Assembly (NCBI GenBank): GCA_051003795.1
Contig: JBPCKZ010000097.1
Coordinates: forward strand, 1-32,102
DNA: 32,102 nt
Direction: 5' to 3'
From: JALYXS01 sp051003795
Lineage (GTDB): Bacteria > Acidobacteriota > Terriglobia > Bryobacterales > Bryobacteraceae
Shown: piece by piece, positions 1 to 6,349 of the stretch
Layout: every line of letters starts with the position of its first letter
How positions within the stretch are numbered: position 1 is the first letter of the stretch
Program-made: the position numbers and the translations under genes
Notes under the pieces: model-generated
Seen by the model: only the letters and a program-made list of their open reading frames with translations
The model's database searches: none
Told to the model about the DNA's origin: nothing

Positions 1-164
1 CAATCGAATCCGCGTTTGTTCAGCAACTGGTTCAGACGCTCATAGAAAGGATGGCCGACAGGCATCGCCAACCGGGATGCTTCAATCCAGATCGGCTCCT
101 GCTTCTCGTTCGATCCTCGCTTGCCAACGACATGAATCCATCGTAAAGCGATTCGCGTTCTCAC
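1..164 (-). CDS. Transposase, N-terminal part (runs off window edge)
   Basis: Reading the minus strand from a GTG at 164 towards base 1 gives about 54 residues without a stop. They contain QEPIWIEASRLAMPVGHPFY followed by ERLNQLLNKRGFD. The pattern 'QEPxWI...GHPFYxRLNxLLxxxxFD' is the conserved N-terminus of a DDE transposase group (IS4/IS5/IS1182-like) that I recognise from memory; the exact IS family is uncertain. The catalytic part lies outside the window. An in-frame TAG lies upstream (around 197), and GTG codons nearer to it (191, 188) are alternative starts. The gene reads away from the truncated DUF1549/DUF1553 gene at 183, so the outer end of the insertion sequence should lie between about 165 and 200. 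I could not define a terminal inverted repeat because the other end is missing. Confidence 0.7.
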   Translation of the reverse strand, partial: MRTRIALRWIHVVGKRGSNEKQEPIWIEASRLAMPVGHPFYERLNQLLNKRGFD

Positions 165-182
165 GCCAGGACAAAACTTGAG

Positions 183-1637
183 TTGCACCACGGGCTGCTA
201 GGCGACCTCCTCCAGAATACATCCGTGTCGGCCAACGCCAATCGCAACATCGGCGGCCGCGACGCCTTTCATCAATATCTGCGGAGCGCGGTTGCTGGCG
301 ATAAGTCGTTTCGCGATCTCGCCTGGGAATCCGTGACGGCGACCGGGAATACATACGACGGGAACGTGGGCCAGACGAATTTCGTTTTCGGCGCCACGAC
401 GCCCATGGGTCCGATTCAGGACACGTACGACACCATGCTGGCGAAGACCTCGACGGCGTTTCTCGGCATCGCCTACTACGATTGCCTGCTTTGTCACAAT
501 GGCCGCGGACACCTGGACAGCATCAATCTGTGGGCCTCCACGGTCACAAGACTCGACGCCGAGCGCATGGCCGCGCATTTTTCGCGTCTGAGCATGCCGC
601 GCCGGGCCGATGCGACCGATCCCGTGATGAGAAGTTGGGATGTGTTTGACCGCCCCACGGGCACGTACGATCTGAACACCACGTTCGGCAATCGCCCCAA
701 TCGCGTGGCGGTGGGCACGACGAAGAGCCTGATGCCGGAGTATCGCACCGGCAATGCACCGGCCGCCGACGGTAACTGGCGCGCGGCGTTTGCCGATCAA
801 TTGATCGCCGATCCGATGTTTTCCCGTAATTATGCCAACCGCCTCTGGAAGGCTTTTTTCAACCTCGGATTGGTGGACCCGATCGACACCATGGACCCCG
901 CGCGGCTCGATCCAAAAAATCCGCCGCCGTCGCCCTGGGTATTGCAGGCGAGCAACCCCGAGCTGCTGGATCGGCTCTCGCGGGAAATGGTTCAGCGAAA
1001 TTTCCAGCTTCGAGACGCTATCCGCGCGATCGTTCAGTCTTCGGCCTATCAACTGAGCTCCCGTTATTCGGGGGATTGGAAGCTGGAGTACGTTCCTCTT
1101 TACGCGCGCCACTATCCAAGACGCATGGACGCCGAAGAGGTTCACGACGCGATCGCAAAAGCGACGGGCGTTTTGGGAAGTTACCAGGTGAACGGCGTGG
1201 GGTCGGATCCGATTGTTTGGGCCATGCAGCTCCCCGAACCGCGGGAGCCTTTGAGCAATGGAGCGGTCGCGAATTTCCTGAATTCGTTCTTGCGCGGCAA
1301 TCGCGACAATCAGCAGCGCAGTCAATCCGGCAGCATTCTTCAGCAACTGAATATGATGAACGACAACTTTGTCTTGAGCCGTGTAAAGGTGGCCGCATCG
1401 CCGGAACTGCTGGCTCTATCGAAGATGACCCACAACAACGCGCTTTTGGACGAGATATTTCTTACGTTCCTATCGCGCCTGCCCACCGGCGAGGAGCGGC
1501 GCAAAGGTAACGATTATTTGAACCAACCCGTTCCGGCGAACGCCAATGCGGCGGCAATCGCGGCGGCGCGAAATGCCACGATCGAAGATCTGGCGTGGGT
1601 CTGCATCAACAAGCTGGATTTCCTTTACAGCTATTAG
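183..1637 (+). CDS. DUF1549/DUF1553 secreted cytochrome-like protein, 5'-truncated
   Basis: The 484 readable residues are the middle and C-terminal part of the DUF1549 + DUF1553 family, secreted proteins typical of Planctomycetes and Acidobacteria and usually encoded beside a DUF1501 protein. Visible signs are GDLLQNTS near the start, a CxxCH haem-c-like motif (CLLCH, residues 101-105) after FLGIAYYD, and the DUF1553 half with RNYANRLWKAFFNLGLVDP, SAYQLSS, RHYPRRMDAEEVHDAI and FLSRLPTGEE. Full-length relatives carry a signal peptide and several hundred more N-terminal residues. Here an in-frame stop (TAA at 144) and a divergent transposase start take their place, so 183 (TTG) is only the first usable codon. 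The gene is probably broken by an insertion sequence. The DUF1501 gene follows 7 bases after the stop. Confidence 0.75.
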   Translation: MHHGLLGDLLQNTSVSANANRNIGGRDAFHQYLRSAVAGDKSFRDLAWESVTATGNTYDGNVGQTNFVFGATTPMGPIQDTYDTMLAKTSTAFLGIAYYDCLLCHNGRGHLDSINLWASTVTRLDAERMAAHFSRLSMPRRADATDPVMRSWDVFDRPTGTYDLNTTFGNRPNRVAVGTTKSLMPEYRTGNAPAADGNWRAAFADQLIADPMFSRNYANRLWKAFFNLGLVDPIDTMDPARLDPKNPPPSPWVLQASNPELLDRLSREMVQRNFQLRDAIRAIVQSSAYQLSSRYSGDWKLEYVPLYARHYPRRMDAEEVHDAIAKATGVLGSYQVNGVGSDPIVWAMQLPEPREPLSNGAVANFLNSFLRGNRDNQQRSQSGSILQQLNMMNDNFVLSRVKVAASPELLALSKMTHNNALLDEIFLTFLSRLPTGEERRKGNDYLNQPVPANANAAAIAAARNATIEDLAWVCINKLDFLYSY

Positions 1638-1644
1638 AGCCAAT

Positions 1645-3021
1645 ATGAAAGACCGATTCGGATTCGACAGCTCGAAAATTCCGGGAACATTTTTCTGGAA
1701 GCGCCCGCAGATCAGCCGCCGCGTATTTTTCCGGCATGCGGCCAGCGCGGTTACCGGTTATTATCTGCTGCCGACGCGTCCGATGGAGACGATCGCGAAG
1801 GGCGCGGTTACGCCGATCGGCACCGCCAAGAAATGCATCTTTATCCTGCTGGCCCGGGGCGCCAAGCCACGTGGACACCTTCGATCTGAAAGAAGGCCCG
1901 TGGCTTCCCGCCAGCTTCAACCCGACCAGTTATGGCGATCTGCGCTTCCCGCAGGGCTTGATGCCCAAGCTCGCCGGCCAGATCGGGTCGCTCGCGTTCG
2001 TGCGTTCGGCGCGTTCCTGGGCCGCCGTCCACGGCCTGTCTCAGACTTGGTATCAGATCGGCCGCAATCCCATCTCGGCGCTGGCGAAAATCGCGCCTCA
2101 CATCGGATCGGTCGTTTCGATCGAGAAGCGCGCCGGGATACCGATAAGACTCTGCCGGCCTTCATCTCCTTGAATGCGGGCGGCAGCACGGCGGGGGCGG
2201 GTTATCTTCCGCCGGAGAACGAGCCATTTTACGTGAGCCCGAATGGCGGCGGCTTAGGAAACACGACGCACCGCGACGGCGCCCCGCGCTTCGATTCGCG
2301 TTATAACTTACTGCTCGACGTGGACTACGATTCCCGCAATCGGTCGGCGATCGGACCGGCTATCGACGAGATGTCGGCGTTCAGCCTGAGCGCTCGCAAG
2401 CTGATGTACGACCCCCAGGTGGACGCCATTTTCAACTTCGACCAGAACGAGCGCAACCGCTATGGCAACACCACTTTCGGGAACGCCTGCATCACCGCCC
2501 GCAATCTGCTGCGCGCGAACAATGGCGCGCACTTCGTCCAGATTACCTTTGGAAGCTGGGATCACCACACCAACATCTACGCTCCGAATGCCGGATTAAA
2601 TGTCATCGGCAAGCAATTCGATTCGGGTTTATCGACGCTGATAGCGGATCTGCAAAGCGACGGCACTTTGGATGAGACCTTGATCGTAGCCCTGGGCGAG
2701 TTTGGGCGCACGATTGGGGACGTAAACTCCGGCGCGGGCCGCGATCACTTTCTGCAGCAGTCGATCTTGTTCGCCGGAGCGAAGATCAAGGGAGGGCGAG
2801 CCATCGGCGCGACCGACGATAAAGGCTCGCAGACGGCCGACCCGGGTTGGTCGCGCAACCGCGATGTGCGGCCGGAAGACGTGGAAGCAACCATCTACTC
2901 CGCGCTGGGCATCGACTGGACAACCACCCGGCATGACGATCCCTTGGGGCGCGGCTTCGATTACGTGCCGTTTGCCGCCGAGCAGGATCTCTATGGCCCG
3001 ATCAATGAACTCTGGGCCTGA
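1645..3021 (+). CDS. DUF1501 family exported protein with two compensating frameshifts
   Basis: The ATG at 1645 gives MKDRFGFDSSKI, then a Tat-like start SRRVFFRHAASAVTG. The C-terminal half is clearly DUF1501 (alkaline-phosphatase-superfamily fold): ISLNAGGSTAGAGYLPPENE, FGSWDHHTN, ALGEFGRT and GRDHF. Between about 1853 and 2130 the plus-1 frame carries unrelated Arg-rich residues, while the next frame carries the expected DUF1501 sequence (PGAPSHVDTFDLKEGPW, FVRSARSWAAVHGLSQTW). A one-base gain in GGCCCGGGGC (1851-1860) and a one-base loss near 2126-2140 would explain this. Both frames happen to stay open, so the reading frame still spans 458 residues. It forms an operon with the truncated DUF1549/DUF1553 gene 7 bases upstream. 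The product is probably non-functional if the bases are right. Confidence 0.8.
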   Translation: MKDRFGFDSSKIPGTFFWKRPQISRRVFFRHAASAVTGYYLLPTRPMETIAKGAVTPIGTAKKCIFILLARGAKPRGHLRSERRPVASRQLQPDQLWRSALPAGLDAQARRPDRVARVRAFGAFLGRRPRPVSDLVSDRPQSHLGAGENRASHRIGRFDREARRDTDKTLPAFISLNAGGSTAGAGYLPPENEPFYVSPNGGGLGNTTHRDGAPRFDSRYNLLLDVDYDSRNRSAIGPAIDEMSAFSLSARKLMYDPQVDAIFNFDQNERNRYGNTTFGNACITARNLLRANNGAHFVQITFGSWDHHTNIYAPNAGLNVIGKQFDSGLSTLIADLQSDGTLDETLIVALGEFGRTIGDVNSGAGRDHFLQQSILFAGAKIKGGRAIGATDDKGSQTADPGWSRNRDVRPEDVEATIYSALGIDWTTTRHDDPLGRGFDYVPFAAEQDLYGPINELWA

Positions 3022-3406
3022 GCTTTAGCCGCCCGGCCAACGGCCACGCGCCAATCGTCGCAAGGAGCGCGCTGGCAAGCAACAATAGCGCCCGCCTGAA
3101 TTCCCCTTGTCCCGCGAACGCGTACGAACTGTAGAAGAAGCCGCGCGCGAGCAGCACGAACACCGCCAGGCTAAACAAGAAGAGCGGCACGCGCAATTTC
3201 GCCGCCAACAGGACGCACGCCAAACCCAGAATTCCCAGCGAGAGCAGCCACAACGGGAGCCGCTGCCCGCTCCACGGCAGCCAGCCTAGTTGCAAATCCG
3301 CGTTGCCGCTCAACAACACCACCATGGAAACCGCTATCGCCATCAGGCATAAAATCGCTTCAAAGATACAGCAGTAAATCCGCAGCACGTTTCGCAGTAC
3401 AACCAC
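3002..3406 (-). CDS. Small four-helix membrane protein, unknown function
   Basis: Predicted 134 residues starting at GTG 3406, chosen because a GGAGG at 3415-3419 lies 8 bases upstream; the TTG at 3421 would sit on top of that site. The sequence is strongly hydrophobic with about four membrane segments (IFEAILCLMAIAVSMVVLL; LWLLSLGILGLACVLLA; PLFLFSLAVFVLLARGFFY; RALLLLASALLATIGAWPLA) separated by short basic loops. No conserved motif was recognised. The 3' end overlaps the end of the convergent DUF1501 gene by 20 bases. No operon partner is close enough to suggest a role. Confidence 0.6.
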   Translation of the reverse strand: MVVLRNVLRIYCCIFEAILCLMAIAVSMVVLLSGNADLQLGWLPWSGQRLPLWLLSLGILGLACVLLAAKLRVPLFLFSLAVFVLLARGFFYSSYAFAGQGEFRRALLLLASALLATIGAWPLAGRLKLRPRVH

Positions 3407-3452
3407 GCCGGCAACCTCCAAGAACGGGAAACCGTAAGTCTATCATCTGGGG

Positions 3453-3680
3453 TTATCTGCTTTCGGGCGATGGGGGCCGCGTCCTGATCTCCAGTTTCCG
3501 CACGATGTTAGCGGCCGTCGCGATCCCGTTTCTCTTTCCCTCCAGTTCGCGGTAAATCGGGTTTTGCCGGAATATTTGACCTTGAAAACGCTCCGTGATG
3601 ATTCTATTCGCCTGCGCGATTTCCTGTTCCAGCGCGGTACACAATTTATTGCGGATGAACTCCACTTCTTCCTTACTCAT
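3453..3680 (-). CDS. Small hypothetical helical protein
   Basis: The ATG at 3680, preceded by AGAGG three to four bases upstream, gives a 75-residue charged protein beginning MSKEEVEFIRNKLCTALEQE. A longer version from TTG 3749 is possible but adds basic residues without support. The first 50 residues look like one long amphipathic helix (EQEIAQANRIITERFQ), then a basic tail rich in Arg and Pro. No family was recognised. It lies on the same strand as, and 46 bases before, the four-helix membrane protein gene, so the two may be co-transcribed. Confidence 0.45.
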   Translation of the reverse strand: MSKEEVEFIRNKLCTALEQEIAQANRIITERFQGQIFRQNPIYRELEGKRNGIATAANIVRKLEIRTRPPSPESR

Positions 3681-3986
3681 TTTCCTCTTGCCGCCTCGCT
3701 GTAGTTCTTCAGATATCACCTTGTGCAACCCGGCTCCGGAGCGTTTCAATCGAGCCGGTAAGTGCCATGCACCTTCAAATCATAATTCCTAATTCAGGCC
3801 GAAAAGCCGGTATTTCGAAGCGTTGTTTCAAACTTGTACTAATAATACTAGCCGTGAGCGCGAACTCTTCCGATACGCCTCTCATCGTATTTCTTAGCCT
3901 CTTAAGTCTGTTTCCTGGTAAACATTGGCACTTTCCCGATTGGACCCGGTGTTTTCGCGGCTTATCCTCGGCAACGGAGGCTATTC
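3681..3986. other. Intergenic region, no gene seen
   Basis: About 300 bases between two divergent genes, AT-richer than the surroundings. A plus-strand frame through it (3767-4282) would read out of frame into the next gene and is a shadow. The only clear signal is the GGAGG at 3976-3980 in front of the ATG at 3987. A TTGTTT (3823) and TAATAC (3843) are only 14 bases apart and do not make a convincing sigma-70 promoter. Confidence 0.4.
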
Positions 3987-4664
3987 ATGCACCACGGCAC
4001 GTCAATGATTCTTGCGGCTATCGCATTTTACCCGGCAGCCGCCTTCGCCCAGGCCGACGCGGCATTTCAAGTGCGTCATTTTTCCAACTTGACCATAGGC
4101 GACTCGGTTATCAATCTCACCAACACCGGAGCAAGCTCCACCAACGCATATCCGACGCAAAACGGAAATCTTTGCGTCAATGTGTACACTTTCTCTCCGG
4201 ACGAACAATTGATCTCGTGCTGCGCCTGCACGGTAACGCCCAACGGGCTTGTTTCGCTCTCGGCCCGGAACGACCTGACTAGCAACCCCCTGACGCTTGG
4301 CGTGCCCACTTCGATTATTGTGAAACTCTTGGCAACGGCGGGAACCGGGAATGGAGCTGGCTGCAGCGCTTCCACGGCCGGGGCCGCCGCGGATGCTCTT
4401 TTTCCGCCCGCGCCGGGCGGCAACCCGATCGTTTCCGGCTTGGCGGCCTGGGGCACCACGATCCACGCCGTTTCGATCCCGCCCGGAAAGCCGCCCACCG
4501 TCTATGCCCTTACTGAAACGGCTTTTACGCCGGCCACGTTGAGCCGGACGGAGCTATCGCGGATCACGACGCTGTGCGGGTTCATTCAGGTCGACGGCAG
4601 CGGTTTCGGAATCTGTAGATCCTGCCGTACGGGTGGACTAGGCGGGCCGCCGTCGGCTCTGTGA
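3987..4664 (+). CDS. Exported cysteine-containing protein, unknown function
   Basis: 225 residues from ATG 3987 with GGAGG six bases upstream. Residues 1-22 (MILAAIAFYPAAAFA then QADAAF) form a signal peptide with an AxA cleavage site. The mature part is low in charge and rich in Thr, Ser, Asn and Gly, as in extracellular beta-sandwich proteins (GDSVINLTNTGA, NGNLCVNVYTFSPDEQL). Cysteines are clustered: CCAC near residue 75, single Cys at GAGCSAS and TTLCGF, and a C-terminal GICRSCRTGGLGG. No enzyme motif is visible. I have the impression that similar proteins recur in acidobacterial genomes, but I cannot name a family. It stands alone, convergent with the lolC-like gene. Confidence 0.65.
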   Translation: MHHGTSMILAAIAFYPAAAFAQADAAFQVRHFSNLTIGDSVINLTNTGASSTNAYPTQNGNLCVNVYTFSPDEQLISCCACTVTPNGLVSLSARNDLTSNPLTLGVPTSIIVKLLATAGTGNGAGCSASTAGAAADALFPPAPGGNPIVSGLAAWGTTIHAVSIPPGKPPTVYALTETAFTPATLSRTELSRITTLCGFIQVDGSGFGICRSCRTGGLGGPPSAL

Positions 4665-4665
4665 A

Positions 4666-4686
4666 GCGGCGATACCGCCTGTTTTC
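4666..4686. terminator. Weak terminator-like hairpin between convergent genes
   Basis: GCGG (4666-4669), a 5-base loop, CCGC (4675-4678), then CTGTTTTC gives a short stem followed by four T on the plus strand, directly after the stop of the exported-protein gene and at the end of the convergent permease gene. The stem is only four pairs, so this is a weak call. Confidence 0.3.
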
Positions 4687-5915
4687 TACTCGTAGCGCAA
4701 GACTTCGGCGGGCGCGATGCGCGTCGCCGTCCTTGCCGGGTAGATCGTAGCGAGGAAGCTAATCAGGATGGCCGCCCCTGCTACCCACAGCCCGTCCCAG
4801 GGGCGCGGCTCGAACGGGACAAAGCTCAAGGCGTAAACCTGCTCATCCAGACGAATCCAGCGGTACCGGTCGGCGAAATAGCAGAGCGTATATCCGAGGG
4901 TCAGACCGATGCCGGTTCCGACCAAGCCGATCAGTAGCCCTTGAACCACGAAAATGCGGCGGATCTGCGCCCGGCGGGCTCCCATCGACATCAGCACGGC
5001 GATGTCCCGATACCGCTCCATCACCATCATCACCAGGACGATCAAAATGTTGAGCGCGGCCACCATCTCGATCAGGCCGATCGTTACCGCCGTCACGGCC
5101 CGCTCCATGCGCAAGGCATTTAAGATTTGACGATTCTGCTCCTGCCAGTTGGTCGCGGCGTACCGCGGACCGGCCATCTTCTCGGCCTGTTTGCCGATCT
5201 CCGGCGCGAGATACAGATCGTCCACTTTCAGCTCGATCGAATTCACGACATCCCGCAGGGAGAGGATCTTTTGCACGGCGGATAGGGAGCTGTAGGCCCA
5301 GTTATCGTCAAAATCGTAAAAGCCCGATCTGAAGATGCCCACCACGCGGAAACGTTGCTTGCCCGGCTCGGGGCCGAATGGCGTAAGGTTGCCCTGCGGG
5401 CTGATTACCGTAACCAGGCTGTTCAGCAGCATGCCCGTATCTTGAGCGAGACTCGATCCGAGAATAATGCCGGGGTATTTTCCGCCGTCCTCCAGCCGGT
5501 CGAGTGATCCCCGCTCAAGATGGCGGAGCGTGTCGCTGACGCGCAGCTCGGAATCCGGCAAAATCCCCTTTAGGATGGCCCCTTTTCCGGATTGTGGACC
5601 GCTGAGAAACACTTGGCCGTAAAGCACGGGGGCGGCGGCCAACACGTGCGGGATTTTCTGGAATTTCGCGATCAGCTCCCGCCAATTGGAGATGCCCGCG
5701 CCCGGCTCCTTTTCCAGAATGTTTACGTGAGCCGTGGCCCCCAGCAGATTCCGTTGCAGCGTGTTGCGGAAGCCATTGTTGATCGCAAGCGAAATCACCA
5801 GCGCCATTACCCCCGCGGCAACGCCCAGGATCGAAATCGCGGTGATGATCGAAACAACGGCTTCCTTGCGCCGCGCTTTCAAATAGCGGCCCGCAACGAA
5901 AAGCTCGAAGCTCAC
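4686..5915 (-). CDS. LolC/LolE-type ABC transporter permease
   Basis: Inner-membrane permease of the MacB/FtsX superfamily, closest in style to LolC/LolE, which release lipoproteins from the inner membrane for transport to the outer membrane. The start is GTG 5915 (VSFELFVAGRYLKARR), overlapping the yjbQ stop as GTGA; the longer in-frame start lies inside yjbQ. Of 409 residues, the first 45 carry ARRKEAVVSIITAISILGV and the first membrane helix. A periplasmic MacB-PCD-like domain follows to about residue 265. The last three helices contain MERYRDIAVLMSMGARRAQI (coupling loop) and end with PARTATRIAPAEVLRYE, the typical FtsX/LolC tail. The ATPase partner (LolD) is not in the window. It is the third gene of the polA-yjbQ-permease operon. 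Confidence 0.85.
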   Translation of the reverse strand: MSFELFVAGRYLKARRKEAVVSIITAISILGVAAGVMALVISLAINNGFRNTLQRNLLGATAHVNILEKEPGAGISNWRELIAKFQKIPHVLAAAPVLYGQVFLSGPQSGKGAILKGILPDSELRVSDTLRHLERGSLDRLEDGGKYPGIILGSSLAQDTGMLLNSLVTVISPQGNLTPFGPEPGKQRFRVVGIFRSGFYDFDDNWAYSSLSAVQKILSLRDVVNSIELKVDDLYLAPEIGKQAEKMAGPRYAATNWQEQNRQILNALRMERAVTAVTIGLIEMVAALNILIVLVMMVMERYRDIAVLMSMGARRAQIRRIFVVQGLLIGLVGTGIGLTLGYTLCYFADRYRWIRLDEQVYALSFVPFEPRPWDGLWVAGAAILISFLATIYPARTATRIAPAEVLRYE

Positions 5916-6325
5916 TCGCCCATTACCTTGATGACGACTCGTTTGGACCGTTGCCCGTCGAATTCCGCGTAGTAGACCTGTTGCCACGGCCCGAAATCGA
6001 GCTTGCCGTTCGTAACGGGCACGATTACTTCGTGGTGTATCAGAAGACTCTTCAGGTGGGCATCGCCATTGGTTTCACCGGTCCGATGATGGCGGTAATC
6101 GCGTCGGAACGGAGCCAGTTTCTCGAGCCATTCGTCGATGTCGGCGATGAGCCCGTCCTCGGCATCGTTCACCCAAATGCCGGCCGTGATGTGCATGGCG
6201 GACACCAGAATCATGCCTTCGCCGATGCCGCTTTTCTCGAGCGCGCTTTGGACCTGGGGAGTGATGTTGATGTACTCCCGGTGCTTGGCCGTGTTGAACG
6301 TCAGGTATTCGGTGTGGAACCGCAT
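5912..6325 (-). CDS. yjbQ: YjbQ/UPF0047 family protein
   Basis: 137 residues from ATG 6325, full length for the UPF0047 (YjbQ) family. Diagnostic stretches are VSAMHITAGIWVNDAEDGL, NGDAHLKSLLIHHEVIVPV and GKLDFGPWQQVYYAEFDGQR; the conserved His residues of the proposed metal/active site (MHIT, HHE) are present. Members form small beta-rich trimers and have been linked to low thiamin-phosphate synthase activity, but the physiological role is not settled. It sits 24 bases after polA and its TGA stop overlaps the GTG start of the permease, so the three genes are probably one transcript. Confidence 0.88.
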   Translation of the reverse strand: MRFHTEYLTFNTAKHREYINITPQVQSALEKSGIGEGMILVSAMHITAGIWVNDAEDGLIADIDEWLEKLAPFRRDYRHHRTGETNGDAHLKSLLIHHEVIVPVTNGKLDFGPWQQVYYAEFDGQRSKRVVIKVMGE

Positions 6326-6349
6326 CCATTTAGCGTCTATTTAGCATTT

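Noticed and set aside
198..1346. Long minus-strand frame opposite the DUF1549/DUF1553 gene
   Set aside because: It is a shadow of the plus-strand gene; the plus-strand protein has clear family motifs.
3767..4282. Plus-strand frame before and into the exported-protein gene
   Set aside because: Out of frame with the signal-peptide gene at 3987 and without a ribosome binding site.
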